A DNA stretch of 64,000 nucleotides from Eutreptiella sp. 'Long Island Sound 2002' (lineage: Eukaryota > Euglenozoa > Euglenophyceae > Eutreptiales > Eutreptiaceae): contig OZ038391.1 of assembly GCA_964036045.1 (NCBI GenBank), positions 40,797,685 through 40,861,684 of the forward strand. The letters are read 5' to 3'. Positions within the stretch are counted from its first letter, which is position 1. Each line of letters starts with the position of its first letter. Shown here piece by piece: positions 34,664 to 46,699 of this stretch. The position numbers were made by a program, and so were the translations under genes. Below the pieces are notes generated by a model. It saw only the letters and a program-made list of their open reading frames with translations. It did not search any database and had not been told where the DNA came from.

Positions 34664-34675
34664 AGGGGCCCCGCC
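34630..34675 (+). promoter_or_regulatory. UGA hairpin between ORF1 and ORF2, copy B
   Basis: Identical arms and loop to copy A. TGA is at 34661-34663 and the downstream frame is the ORF2 frame. Confidence 0.55.
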
Positions 34676-37600
34676 TCCGACACCCGAGCGGCGGTGTCCT
34701 GGAACGTCCAGGGCTCGATGCGGGGGAACGGCGTACCAGTGGCCCCAGGTATGCTCGACGGTGAAGCGGTGGCGGCGGGCATCATGAAGGCCGAGGGTGC
34801 CATCCTGGGCCTATTCCAGGAGACCGGCCTGTAGGACCCTCAGGGTGTGGTGCACTTGGAGAATCAGTGGCGTCACCACGGGTATCATGCGTACCCAGGG
34901 GTGGATGCCCAGGCGGCGTCGGCGGCAACGGTGCGCGGCGGGCTCTTGATTGCCCTTCGGGCGGACGTCTTCAACGCGGAGGAAGTTCGAGATATCGTGG
35001 ACATCGTGCCGGGCAAGGCCATGGCCCTCGATGTGGTGACCGCAGGTGGCACCCTCACGGTCATCAACGTCCACGGCCCGGGTAGCGGCGGCGACTCCTG
35101 ACGTCTAAGGCGTCCTTCTGGGCTGACGTGGCCATGTACGCGGCGGCCAAGAGCGCGGGTGGCACCAGGGCCGTGCTCCTCGGAGGGGACTTCAACGTGT
35201 GGCTGGAGTCCCCGTGGCACCCCACCACGAGGAGGTTCCAAGCCCTGTGGGAACAGTGTGGTTTCCACAGGGCAGGCCCGGAACGGGAGGAGGACAGGAG
35301 GCCCACGAGGGCAGGGCACCGACTGGAGTCCTTTCTTCTAAACTCGCCTCTGGTCCCATGGGCGGCGCGTGAGCGCCCTCACTTGGCGCCGGGGCGGTCT
35401 CCTGCGTCACTGGGGTCGGATCATGGCCCTGTGGTCCTGGACATCCCGCTAGCGGTGGCCGGCAAAGAGAGGGTCACCACGATGGCCTATTCGCACGCCC
35501 AAGGCAGGCTGCATGCCATACGCCCGGACTCCCCGGGGGTTCGTGAGGCGGCAGCGGCAGTACTGCAGAAGGCCTGCGGGGATCGGCGGCTACAGGCGTG
35601 GCTCTCGTCGGACCATGACACTGCCACCATGGGCACGTCGGAGGTGCAAGCGGTCTTTGACCTGCTCTACGCCTTCCGTGATGACGTGTCCAGGGTCACG
35701 GGAGTGCGCATGCCTTCAGGCGTGGACCCGCAGTACCCGTACGGGCAGGCGGAAACGGAGGCGTCGTTGGACCAGGTCCTCTCGGATCAGCAGGCCCTGG
35801 CCTGGCGCGCCCATCAGCTGTGGCAACGGGACGCGGCGGCGGCCGGACTCCACTCCCAGGAAGCGACTGCCCTGCTACAGCACCTCCGGCGAGTGGACCC
35901 CGACCTGTCCCCCGCCTCGGTAGAGGACCTACGTGCCGCGTTGGACCAACAGCTCCACCAGCTGGAGACACGCGTGGAGGAGGTGCGGGATGTCCTCGCG
36001 CGGCTCCCCTGCCCTGCGCCGGGGCACTGGGCTGTTCAGCTTCAGGAGTGCCATGAGGACCACCTGCACCTTCCGCACGCGGGAGTAGGGCCCCACCAGC
36101 TGGACCACGTCTGGCTCACGGGGCTCCGCGACGTCTTGCGGCCGCAGCTGCCCGGTCCGTTGACTCATCGGCTAATACACCCGGTGCGCCGAAAGCAGGC
36201 CAGCAAACGCAATAGACAGTCCGCTGCGGGGGACGTGTATGTGGTGGGCGGATACAGGGAGGAAGGATGGGACCCGGCCAACCCGGGGCTGTCCATGCCG
36301 TTCGTCCCGCTATCCGCCCTCCTGTTTCTATTGGGGGACGTCTTTGAGGGCTACCAACAGCAAGACGATCCGGCGTCCGTCCCCTTGCTCACTCCTCACG
36401 CCGGGGGCGGCATAACCCCGCCACCACTGTGGGTTGTGCACGGGCGGCCAGCGTTTTCCAGGGCATGCGCGGCGGTGCACAGTTGTTGCGAGTGGGCAAT
36501 TGTCCTTCTGCTGCCAGCAGGCCCTATCCCGGATCCGGATGAGTACTCGGTCCCGGAAGTGGTCCGGATGTCCAACGTGCCGCACGATCCGCACGTCGCC
36601 GTCACGTCGTTGCGTGATGGCGGCGCAGTGGAGAAGGGGTCTGTGGTGGTGTACCAGCCTTCCTGCTCCGCAACAGTTTGGGGGGCGGAGTATACCACCG
36701 CCATGGACGCCATAAAGTCAGTCTGCGGATGTGACCTGGCCTGGAGACCACATGCGGTATATCGGCCGAGGGTGGTCCTGTCCCCGGAGCTCACGGCCTC
36801 CAGTGCGGCGTCCCTGGGAAAGGTGGTGCAGAGCCCCCACTCCGACGTGGCGTAGCTGGAGCCCCACCGGTACTGCTGGGTGCCGGTGGCGACTAAAGTC
36901 ACATCGTCTGACGCGTCGCCCCAGGGAGACGACGCCACAAACGTGGCGGTGGCCAGCCATGGAATCCCCACGTGGACGGGTGCCATCTACGGCACTGTCC
37001 CGGAGGCACAGATCATTGGCGCGGCGGCGTACTTGTTGCACACGCCCCCGTAAGCGTGCACGGTACACGTGGTGGATGCGTCCGTCATAGGAGCGCATCT
37101 CCGCAGGGCGCAGGAGGCCCTGTACCGTGGCATCAAGGGGCCGACATCACATCTGGTCAATCAGCACGCACTGAGCTGGATAGTGGAGGGGCTGCGGCGG
37201 CTGCCGCGCCGAGTTGGGGGGCCGCACCACTGGGTGGTGAGGCAGAGCTCGCACTTGGCGGCGGTCCCGCTCGAGGCACCGGACTCTGCCGCGGCCCGTG
37301 CAATGGCCCCGCCTGTCCATCTCGTCCTGCCAAAGGAGCACGCCATCCTCTTAGTGCCGGGGGATAATGGAGAGCTCGAGCCGCGTGTGCCATCCATGCA
37401 AGCCCTTCAGCAAGTCCGAGAGATTGAGTGGCGTTCGCTGGCGGCTCGCACCAGGGCGCACACGCCACTGGCTGGCGCCTGCGAGGCGATGCCCCTAGGA
37501 GCTGTGCACCACGGCCCAACGCACAGGAATATGCTGCGGGCACCCCTGAAAGACAGGGCGGTGGAGTTCGTGGCGTGGAGGGAGCACGGCTGCAGGTGGA

Positions 37601-39216
37601 CTGAATCCCTGATGGCGGGTGTCGTCCCCGGGGACCTGAAGCGGCTGTTCGCCGCGGTGCGAGCGGCGTCGTCCCGGGGCCCTGCCAAGGCCAGGCTCTT
37701 TGTGGAGGACATGGTCCAGATTGGGGAAGATGTGTATGCCCGCAGGAACCATCGGCTCACCCAGATCATGCAGCTGCCGATGCAAGATCGAAGGAGGGCG
37801 GTATACGCGTTCCTGCGCGGTGACACACCCTTCTGCCCGCCGGCAGGGAGGGTCCTGCAGCGTCCGCCGTGGAACCCGTTTGCCGGCCTCCCCGGCGACC
37901 TGCGGGCAACCTTTCAGAGGGCACCGCTGCACGCACTGCTGGTGTCACGGTCGTGCATCGGGCATGAAGAGGCCATGTCCTTGTTCCCTCACTGGATGGC
38001 GGCGGTGGCGCAGGCCTTGGACAGGTGGATCGGTTCTTGGGTGGCGCGGGACATCACGACATTCAGGGAGTGGTCCCGCGTGGTGTCGGCGCAATCGTGG
38101 GCCCAGGTGCGTGGTACCAAGGTGAGACACCCTGACGGCCAGAGTGATCCCTGGCTTCAGGTGTACGCCAACCATCCAGCTGTGGGGAACGTCAGGGGCT
38201 GGCCTCTCGAGGTGCTGCCGGTCCTTCAGCAACCTCTGTGCAGTCTCCCAATCCTGGCGGTGGCTGTCGTACTTGATGTGGGTACGTTGTGGCTGTACGA
38301 CCGGCAGCTGCGACGAGCCATACCAGCGGTCACGGAGCAGCGATCCATGGCAGTGTTAGTGGGCTCCAAGCAGCTGGCACGGGTACAAGGCGACGACGCG
38401 CAGGGCCACGTCACGGAGGCCATGTTCTCTCTGCCAGAGGGGGACGACCACGTGGCTGCCGATGCCCGTCACACCCTTGACACCCTGGGCCTCGAGGCGG
38501 TCATTGAGGCTCGGGCGGGAGGACAACGCTTGGTTCTGGCTTCCGCCAGGGGCCCGGAGCAGGACGGGGTTGTTGTCATCGGGGAGGTCTTACGGGACTA
38601 CGGTTGGGAGCTCCTGGCGCATGGCACACGCAGCCCCAAAGTGGCGCGGTGGCCCCGGCTGCTTGAGAATTTGCCGGTGATGCCCGACGGGCGACCGATA
38701 CTCCGCCCGGTGTCCACGTGGGAGGAAGCGAGGCGCAGCCTCCTTAGTTGTGCCACAGCACGCACGCTGGCGGGTGCTTTGCCCGGACTCCAGGACGCGT
38801 GCTGCGATGTATGGCAGGACCTGTGGTCGCAGTGTTGTGATGGTAGCTGCGTTCCGTCGCGGTCTGTGCTTCCGCAGGGATGCCACGGGTGCGGGGAAAC
38901 GGTGTCAGTTTGGGTTCATCAGTGTGCCTCCGCCCCGCTGTGTGGGACATGTAAGGAGCGTGCCGATAGGGGGTGGCCTAAGGCGAGGTGGGCACTGCGG
39001 CACTCTGGACGGATGTCCTCAAGTGCCTGGAAGACTATCCAGGATGGCCTGAAGAGCGTCCGAGTGGAAGGGGTACGGTGCCCTGGAGCGCCGTCTGCGG
39101 CCCTGCCCCTGATGCTGTGGTGGGCGGCTCTGGAGGGCGACTCACGGATACTCTGGTTGTGGCATCGTGGAAGAAATGGTGACGGCGTGGTGGGGGCCGG
39201 GGGTGATGCAGATTGA
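34664..39216 (+). pseudogene. ORF2, copy B: endonuclease and RNase H remain, reverse transcriptase deleted
   Basis: The APE endonuclease motifs are present but interrupted by TAG 34832 (shared with copy A) and a 1-nt loss near 35100. At 35997/35998 the sequence jumps from the coiled region after the endonuclease to a point past the reverse transcriptase: copy A bases 15115-17070 (1956 nt, 652 codons) are missing in frame. The RNase H region is cut by TAG 36853 (TGG elsewhere) and TAA 37051 (TCA elsewhere). A second in-frame deletion at about 37542 removes the zinc knuckle (A 18617-18814, 198 nt). From 37069 to 39216 the frame is open and includes the C-terminal Cys cluster. This is a non-autonomous or dead derivative. 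Confidence 0.85.
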
Positions 39217-39320
39217 TGGGGTTACGAATTGTGGGTGCACCTGCTACCGTCCCCACGCTAGACGCAGCGGAGGGGGTAGCGCCTGAGAAGCAGTGCCTTC
39301 ACGGCCTGATTGTGCGGTAA
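39216..39320 (+). pseudogene. ORF3, copy B (truncated)
   Basis: The ATG overlaps the ORF2 TGA (TGATG) as in A and C, but TAC at codon 35 is TAA (39318-39320), leaving 34 residues. The rest of the frame is recognisable to about 39455. Confidence 0.45.
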
Positions 39321-39779
39321 TGGCAGGCGGCGTATGACGGCCAACGCGATGTGACAGGTCGTGCCGGCCTGATGGTGCGCTGTACTGCCCCCGTGCATGA
39401 GGGTCGGACAGGGATGCTTCACCCGCCTGCCCTGGGTCGCCGCATACAACAGTGAGGTGTCATGGGTCGTCCTGACCAAGGTAATAAGGCCCAAACCCCT
39501 GTAGGGTATTCCCATGGCACCGGGGTCTCTACTGGCGGCCCGGCTACGGCAGTATTTGGAGTGGTTGCTCAGGATACACCGGCGGTGCACGGAGTTGTAT
39601 GGGGGTTACGGCGTTGCGGCGCCCCCTGGGAGTGTTACACGGGGTTGCGGGGTCAGCCTGCAGGCCCAGGGGGCGGCGACGAGGCGAAGATGTGTGCGTA
39701 GAAGGATATGACAGCAAGGTCGTCAGGTGGCCAGTAAGGCGGGCGTCCTGGAGACGGCGTGGCAGCCTGGGAGGAGCAC

Positions 39780-39899
39780 TCACGGGGGGCACGTGGAATT
39801 CAAGGTGACGGTGTACTGGCGTCTTGGGGGTATACGCAGCGGTACTGGGGTCCGTACGGTGGGGGTACGCGGCGATACTGGGGAACCGTACAGTGGGGG
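39780..39899 (+). repeat. 3' terminal minisatellite, copy B
   Basis: A shorter array of GTACGGTGGGGG and GCGGTACTGGGG variants, ending ACCGTACAGTGGGGG directly before the (CA)n(TA)n tract. Confidence 0.65.

Positions 39900-39969
<70 letters not shown>
39900..39969. repeat. (CA)n(TA)n tract joining copy B and fragment D
   Basis: About seven CA steps are followed by TA steps, ending TATACACATA before the T-run that opens fragment D. It is the 3' flank of B and the 5' flank of D at once. Confidence 0.9.
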
Positions 39970-39971
<2 letters not shown>

Positions 39972-40003
39972 TTTTTTTCGATCTCTTACAGGAACTTTTG
40001 ATG
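39970..40003 (+). promoter_or_regulatory. Poly-T / CAG acceptor-like site, fragment D
   Basis: T8 then CGATCTCTTACAG (CAG 39989-39991). The exact bases differ slightly from A and C but the polypyrimidine-YAG form is kept. The ATG is at 40001. Confidence 0.45.
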
Positions 40004-40450
40004 GATCCCCCCCGGCGATCAGGCGCCGCGGGGGGTACAGTGAAACCTTGGCCGGGGGGCAGCCGGGGCCTACTAGGGCCGCGCCCCCCGCGGCATTTGG
40101 AACGGCCACCCGCGGCAGCGGCTCCTGCGGGGGCTGTGGCAGCGGCGGGCAGCCGCAGCGTGATGCTTCTTTGGCAGCACGTGCAGTCCGGCGCCCAGAG
40201 TACAACTGGTGGGCAAGGTGCAGGTGCGGTGAAACCCTGGCCGGGGGGCAGCCGGGGCCTACTAGGGCCGCGCCCCCCGCGGCATTTGGAGTGGCTGCCC
40301 GCGGCGGCGGCTCCTGCGGGGGCTGTGCCAGCGGCGGGCGGCCATAGCGTGGTGCCAACCAGCCCGACGACGCCGCCGATAGAGGCCAGGTGCGTGCCTG
40401 CGACATGCCTGCGACGTGCCGGCGACTTGCCTACACAGTGTCCTGCGTAG
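40001..40450 (+). CDS. Short leader ORF (MDPPRR), fragment D
   Basis: 149 codons. It begins MDPPRRSGAAGG. An internal duplication repeats the [20 protein letters not shown] segment, and the frame stays open through it. It then enters the monomer header (CVPATCLR). The length difference from A and C falls in the duplicated part. No function is recognised. Confidence 0.35.
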   Translation: MDPPRRSGAAGGTVKPWPGGSRGLLGPRPPRHLERPPAAAAPAGAVAAAGSRSVMLLWQHVQSGAQSTTGGQGAGAVKPWPGGSRGLLGPRPPRHLEWLPAAAAPAGAVPAAGGHSVVPTSPTTPPIEARCVPATCLRRAGDLPTQCPA

Positions 40451-42200
40451 TGTCCGAGGGGGAAAAGGGCAGGGGAGGAAGGGGGGGGCAGGGCAGGCAT
40501 AGAGGGACAAAGGCCGCAGGCGGGTGCAGTGCGACGTGCGTGCCACAAGCCCAGGGACCAGGGCACCAGGGGGCGGCAAGGTGAAGAGGGAGTGGGAGGG
40601 ATGCCTCGCGTATTGCTCCGCGAAGTGTATGTCAGGGGGGTAAAGGGAGGACGGGGACAGGGGGGCAGAGGGCCAGGGACCCAGGGGCATGGGAAGGGGG
40701 GCAAGGGAGGACGAGGGAGGGCGAGCAGACAGGGGGCAGGACAGGGCCAGGGGGCCGGGGCAGAGAGGGAGGGCAGAGAGGGAGCGCTGCCTCGCGAATT
40801 GCTCCGCATCGTGCTCGCGCTGGCCGGAGGGCAGAGGGACAGAGGTGGCAGGGCAGGAAAGGGGGCGTGCCACGGCGGCATGAAAGAGCAAACGTGGGGC
40901 AGGAGCAAAAAGGTGCCCCACAACCGAGCGAGCCGCCCGCAACGCGCGGGGGCACTGGACAAGGCGGGGCGCCGCGGCGTGCTGCCACAAGGCAGTCCGC
41001 CCCCGAAGGTGCAGTGTCCTGCGTAGTGTCATGCAACGAGGGCCGGCAAGGACGAGGGAAGAGGGCACGAACAGGGCGAAAGAGGTAGGGCACTTAGGAA
41101 AAAGGCCACAGGCGGGTGCAGTGCGACGTGCGTGCCACTAGCCCAGGGACCAGGGCACCAGGGGGCGGAAAGGTGAAGGGGGAGAGGGAGGGATGCCACG
41201 CGTATTGCTCCGCGAAGTGTACGCCGGGGAGGTAAAGGGAAGACGGAGACAGGGAGACAGAGGGCCAGGGACACAGGGGCCTGGGAAGGGGGGCAAGGGA
41301 GGACGAGGGAGAACGAGCACACAAGGGGCAGGGCTGGGCCAGGGAGCGGGAGCAGAGGGGGGGAGCAGGGAGGGAGGGTTGCCTCGCGAATTGCTCCGCA
41401 CCGTGCTCGCGCTGGCCGGAGGGCGGCTAGTGTGAGCGGACCAGGGGCAAAAACGACGAGGGTGCCCCGCGACCGAGCTGACCGCCTGCGGCGAGCGGGG
41501 GCCCTGGACGTGCCGCGGCCGCTAGGCAGCCTGCCCCCGGAGGTATCGTGTGCGGTACAAGGTGCGTGCCACAAACCGGGAGCTCAGGACACCAGGGGGC
41601 AGCAAGGGAGAGAGGGAGTGGGAGGGTTGCCTTGCGCATTGCTCTGCACGGTGCACGCCGAGGGAATAGAGGGAGGAGGGGGACAGAGAGACAGGAGGCC
41701 GGAGACCCAGCAACCAGGGACGAGGGGCAGGGCAAGGTGAGGGAGGGCGAGCGGACAGGGGGCAGGACAGGGCAGGGGGGCCGGGGCAGAGAGGGGGGCA
41801 GAGAGGGAGCGCTGCCTCGCGAATTGCTCCGCACTGTGCTCGCGCTAGCCGGAGGGCAGAGGGTCGGAGATGGCAAGGCAGAGAAGGGGGCAACATGGTG
41901 CCCCACAACCGAGCGAGCCGCCCGCGGCGCGCGGGGGCTCTGGGCAAGGCGGGGTGCCGCGGCGTGCTGCCACAAGGCAGCCCGCCCCCAAAGGTGCGGT
42001 GTGCTGTGTGCCTGCGTAGTGACATGCATCGAGGGCCGGCAAGGACGAGGGAAGAGGGCACGGGCAGGGCGAAAGAGGTAGGACACTTAGGAGGCGAGCG
42101 AAGGCCGGACAGCCGGAGCAGAGAGAGGGAGCGACGAGGGAGGCAGGGGCATTGCTCAGCACCATGCGAGCACTGAGGGCGAGGGAGGGAGCAGAGGGGG
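40388..42200 (+). repeat. 700-bp G-rich monomer array, fragment D
   Basis: Same blocks as copy A, with units restarting at about 40388 and 41100 and a degraded third from about 41520. The GAATTGCTCCGCA block occurs at about 40795, 41388 and 41820, a shorter spacing than in copy A. Confidence 0.6.
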
Positions 42201-42329
42201 CAGGGTAGGGGATAGTTGCCATGCGTCGTGCCGTGCGCCGTGCGCGTCCTGGCAACTACCGCCAAGGGGCAACGGCGGCTGGAGATCCTGGGGTGCGGAG
42301 CCTATACCAAGGAGGAGGGCGGGAAGGCC

Positions 42330-43340
42330 CAAAGGAGAAGCCCCCCCCCCCCCCGCTGCAGCCAAGTGCCGCACCCCGTGCTTGCGTCGTGCTTGCGTCG
42401 TGCCTGCGACATGCGTGCAATGAAGGGACGACGACAAGGGCGCCCCCCCCCCCACACACACCTCCGCCCCCCCGGGGGTGCGCACGCAAGGTAGGAGGGG
42501 CGACGACGGGTGACACACGGCAGCCCCCCCCCCCCCCGTGCAGAGGGACAAGTGCCGCGCCTCGTGCCTGCGCCATGCTTGCGTCGTGCCTGCGACGTGC
42601 GTGCTACGAAGGGAAGACGACAAGGGCGCCCCCCCCCCCCCCCCCACACACCTCCGCCCCCCCGAGGGTGGGGGATGCAGGTAGGGGGGGGCGAAAAGCG
42701 CCCCCCCCCCCCGAGGACAAAGCGGCAGGGTGGGGAGGCAGCGGCGAGAGGGTGCGGGACGGACCACACGACCGTGCCCGAAGAGAGCACGCGCCGTGCA
42801 AGCCCCAGCGGGGGGACCACCGGGGGTGCGAACGCAGGGTAGGAAGGGCGACGACGGGAGCCACACGGCATGCCCCCCCCCCTGCAGAGGGACAGGTGCC
42901 GCGCCTCATGCCTGTGCCGTGCTAGCGTCGTGCCTGCGACATGCGTGCAACGAAGGGAAGACGACAAGCCCCCCCCCCCCACACACACCTCCGCCCCCCC
43001 AAGGGTGGGGGGTGAAGGTAGGGAGGGGCGGACAGCGCCCCCCCCCCCCCGAGGACAAAGCGGCAAGGTGGGGAGGCAGCGGAGAGAGGGTGCGGGACGG
43101 ACCACACGACCGTGCCCGTAGGAAGCACGCGCCGTGCAAGCCCCAGCGGGGGGGGGCACCGGGGGAGCGAACGCAGGGTAGGAAGGGCGATGACGGGAGC
43201 CACACGGCAAGCCCCCCCCCCCCCCCTGCAGAGGGACAAGTGCCGCGCCTCGTGCCTGCGCCGTGCTTGCGACGTGCTTACGCCAGAGGACGGACAGCGA
43301 GGACGCCCCCCCCCCCCACCCCCTTCTCCCCCACCCACCC
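42330..43340 (+). repeat. C-tract monomer array, fragment D
   Basis: GCCGTGCAAGCCCCAGCGGGG blocks at about 42794 and 43129 (335 bp apart), with C9-C15 runs between. The array is followed by GGGGACATGGGGGGGGC and the A-run. Confidence 0.65.
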
Positions 43341-43455
43341 AAGAAAGGGGCGAGGACAGCACGGAGACGGCGAGGGGACATGGGGGGGGCAGAGGACGAA
43401 CCAAAACGCCGGGGGGAGAGACGAGTGGCGAGCGGTGGAGGTAAAAAAAAAAAAA

Positions 43456-43998
43456 ACCGCCGAGTTGGCCAGCCAAGTTGTCGTGAAGGGTGCCATCGAG
43501 GCTTACCGTGAGAACGGTGGTCCATTCGGTGGACGGGACCTTGATCTGGTGAACCCTAGTGGCAAGCAATTTGACCCTCTGGGTTTGGCCGACGACCCTG
43601 ACACGGCTGCCGAATTGAAGGTGAAGGAGATCAAGGAGGGCCGAATGGCGATGCTCTCCTTGTTCGGCAACTATGTGCAGGCTGCCGTCACTGGCCAGGG
43701 CCCTGTTGAGCACTGGGCCTCCCACAATGCTGATCCGTTCGCGGTGAACGGGTTGACCCTTGAGCAAGCCGGTCAGTACACGCCGTCTGTGGCCAAGTTC
43801 ACAGATGCTGGGAAGCAGAAGGAGCCCCAGGTGGATTTGTCGGACTGTTGTGGTCCTCACCGCAAGAGGTGGTTGGGCCCCAACGCTGCGGACAGCAACG
43901 TCCCAGGCTACTTGACCGGTGAGTACCCTGGTGACTACGGTTGGGGCAGCGCTGGGCTTGCTGCAGGCCCCAAGGCCTTCGAGCCAGCACGTGGGTAG
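43456..43998 (+). pseudogene. Light-harvesting chlorophyll a/b-binding polyprotein fragment
   Basis: 180 codons with no ATG and no complete unit. The first part ([20 protein letters not shown], then [11 protein letters not shown] and [13 protein letters not shown]) matches the end of helix 2 and all of helix 3 of LHCII/CP26-type proteins; Gln in NYVQAA and His in EHWASH fit pigment ligands. The usual Asn ligand of KEIKNGR is Glu. A linker (about [15 protein letters not shown]) leads into the start of a second unit: [13 protein letters not shown] and [14 protein letters not shown], where the frame meets TAG before the first helix. The C-to-N junction is the mark of an LHC polyprotein. It may be one exon (GGGTAGCT at the end could hide a donor site) or a fragment broken by element insertion; I favour an exon or remnant of a host gene. 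Confidence 0.75.
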
Positions 43999-44019
43999 CT
44001 TCGCCATCTTCAATCTCGT

Positions 44020-44351
44020 CTTGTGCCCATGCTTGCTGCTTTGTTTCTTGGTTGCTGCAGTGCTGCACCCCTAGGAGTTGTGCTTGCTTGTTGCAGTGCT
44101 GCAGCTCTGCCATGCCTTGACCCTTACCCCCGGCGAACAAACGGGCCAGCGCTCGTCGCCGTTGCTAATGCTAACGCTCTGCAGTTGCCACTGCCCCCAA
44201 AGCCTGGATGGCCGGTATCCCCGGTCCTCTGGGTCCTCCGTCAAGCTGTGGGCCACCTCAGGCAGCCCTGGGACCCATGGGATCGAGCAAGGCAGGAACC
44301 ACCTGTCGGTGCGAGATGCCCGGTAACACCAGTAGACGGCATGATAAGTGG
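44020..44351 (+). repeat. About 330-bp dispersed repeat, second copy
   Basis: Matches 22365-22694, including CGGCGAACAAACGGGCCAGC and the GATGCCCGGTAAC..GATAAGTGG end. It starts about 20 bases after the LHC frame ends. It also contains extra GTTGCTGCAGTGCTGCA copies absent from the first copy. Confidence 0.55.
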
Positions 44352-44367
44352 TTATGACTATGACTAT

Positions 44368-44443
<76 letters not shown>

Positions 44444-44446
44444 ATA

Positions 44447-44504
<58 letters not shown>

Positions 44505-44524
44505 TATACATATATATATATGTA

Positions 44525-44605
<81 letters not shown>

Positions 44606-44644
44606 ATATATATATATATATATGTGTATATATATATATATATA
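44352..44644. repeat. (TATGAC)3 then long (TA)n before copy C
   Basis: About 270 bases of TA with scattered CA and TG steps, ending at the T-run that opens copy C. Confidence 0.9.
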
Positions 44645-44679
44645 TTTTTTTTTTCGATGTCTTGCAGATATTTGTGATG
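44645..44679 (+). promoter_or_regulatory. Poly-T / CAG acceptor-like site, copy C
   Basis: T10 then CGATGTCTTGCAG (CAG 44665-44667) and ATG at 44677, as in copy A. Confidence 0.45.
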
Positions 44680-44943
44680 GATCCCCCCCGGCGACCAGGC
44701 GCCGCGGGGGGTACAGTGAAACCCTGGCCGGGGGGCAGCCGGGGCCTACCAGGGCCGCGCCCCCCGCGGCATATGGAGTGGCTGCCCGCGGCGGCGGCTC
44801 CCGCGGGGGCTGCGGCAGCGGCGGGCGGTCACAGCGTGGAGCCAGCTCACCCAACGACGCCGCCAATAAAGGCCAGGTGCGTGCCTGCGACATGCGTGCG
44901 AAGTGTCAACACAGTGTTTTGCGGAGTGTCATGCGTAGTGTAG
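44677..44943 (+). CDS. Short leader ORF (MDPPRR), copy C
   Basis: 88 codons. [12 protein letters not shown] then [20 protein letters not shown] and a Pro/Ala-rich stretch, ending at TAG inside the monomer header. Relative to copy A it has five extra residues (PGPRP region) without loss of frame. Unknown function. Confidence 0.4.
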   Translation: MDPPRRPGAAGGTVKPWPGGSRGLPGPRPPRHMEWLPAAAAPAGAAAAAGGHSVEPAHPTTPPIKARCVPATCVRSVNTVFCGVSCVV

Positions 44944-46600
44944 AGAGAGGACGGGGCAGGGCGGAGAGGTAGGGGCCAGGCATGTGCCTGCGACATGCAT
45001 GCGACATGCCAACAAACAGTCCTGCGAAGTGTACTGCGGAGTGTGGAGGAGGAAGAGGGCAGGGGAGGGAGGGGGAGATAAGGCGGGAGAAGAGGGCCGC
45101 AGGCTGCGGGCCGGTGCGGACGGAACCAGGGCGCCAGGGAGCGGCAAGGTGGAGGGGGAGTTGGAGGGGTGCCTCGCGAATTGCTCTGCGAAGTGTAAGC
45201 AGGGAGGGTGAAGAGAGGACGGGGACAGGGACACCGAGGGCCAGTGACCAAGGGACCTAGGAGGCACGAGAGGACGAGGGAGGGCGAGCAGACGGCAGGA
45301 CGGGGCCAAGGAGCCAGGGCAGAGAGAGAGGGCGAAGAGGGAGCGCTGCCACGCGAATTGCTCCGCATTGTGCTCGTGCTGGCCGGAGGGCAGAGGGGCA
45401 GAGAATGCATGGCAGGGCAGGTGCCACGACGGCACAAAAGAGCGAGCGTGGGGCGGAAGCTCAAAGGTGCCCCACCACCGAGCGAGCCGCCCGCAATGCG
45501 CAGTGGCAATGGACAAGGAGGGGAGCCGCGGCGCGTTGCCGCGAAGAGGTCCGCCCCACGTAGAGTCACACGACGAGGGCCAGGTGCGTGCCTGCGACGT
45601 GCATGCAACTGCGTGGTGATGAGGGGGGAAGGGGCGGGGCAGGAAGGGAGATGCAGGAAGCGAACCTGCGACATGCGTGCGACATGCCGACAAAGTGCCC
45701 AGCGAGGGGACAACAGGTAAGAATAGAGAGGGGCAAGGGCAGGGGAGGGAGGGGGAGGTAGGGCGGGAGAAGAGGGCCGCGGGCTGCGGTGCAGACAGAA
45801 CCAGAGAACCAGGGGGCGGCAAGGTGAAGGGGGAGTGAGGGGTGCCTCGCGTGTTGCTCCGCGAAATGCATGCCGGGGGGGTAAAGGGCAGACGAGGGCA
45901 GAGACACAGAGGGCCAGGGACCAAGGGACCAGGGAAGGGGGGCAAGTGGGGACGAGGGAGTGTGAGCAGACAGGGGGCAGGACAGGGCCGAGGGGCCAGG
46001 ATAGAGAGAGGAGGCAAAGGGAGGGCGCTGCCACGCGAAATGCTCCGCAATGTGCTCGCGCTGGCCGGAGGGCGGAGGGGCAGAGAAGGCAGGGCAGGGA
46101 CGAGGGTGTGCCACAGCGGCATGAAGGGGTGGGCGTGGGGCAGAAGCACAAAGGTGCCCCACTGCCGAGCGAGCCGCCCGCAGTACGCGGGGGCACCGGA
46201 CAAGGCGGAGCGCAGCGTAGAGACATACCACGAGGGCCAGGTGCGTGCGTGCGACTTGCCTACACGGTGGCCAGCGAGAGGTAGAGGGGACACAGGGCAG
46301 GAGAGGGGGGGGGAGGCAAGGCGGGCGAAGAGAGAAGAAGGCCGCAGGGGAGAGCGGAGCGACCAGCGAGCCTCAAGCCTGGGGGCCGGGGCGCCAGGGG
46401 GAGGCAAGGGGGAGAGGGAAAGGGAGAGGTGTGAGGCGGGGAGGGTACAGCGAAGACGAGGACAAGGAGACAGGGGCACAAAGGGCTAGCCAGAGCAGAG
46501 GGAGGGGGCGACGAGGGGGACAGGGGCAAGCGCAGCGTTAGGCGAGCACAGGGGGCGAGGGAGGGAGCAGCGGGGGCAGGGTAGGGGATAGTTGCCAAAC
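44875..46600 (+). repeat. 700-bp G-rich monomer array, copy C
   Basis: GTGCGTGCCTGCGAC headers at about 44878, 45583 and a degraded one at about 46240. Blocks and order are as in copy A. An antisense open frame (44929-46479) again reflects purine bias. Confidence 0.65.
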
Positions 46601-46699
46601 GTCGTGCCGTGCGCCGTGCGCGTCCTGCAACCTACTCTGACCTCATCCATGCGTCATGTCTTGTCCGTCACGCCTAGGACAGGAAGCAGGAAGCGACAC

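Larger units (their letters stand above)
39970..43442 (+). mobile_element. Fragment D: 5' leader of the LINE-like element only
   Basis: Starts at the common T-run and acceptor-like CAG, then has the leader ORF, 700-bp monomers and C-tract monomers. The stretch equivalent to A 3770-4460 is missing. It ends after GCGGTGGAGGT at an A14 run, where the LHC-coding sequence begins; copies A and B also have A-rich stretches at this point, so the junction may lie in the A-run. No ORF1, ORF2 or ORF3 is present. Confidence 0.75.
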
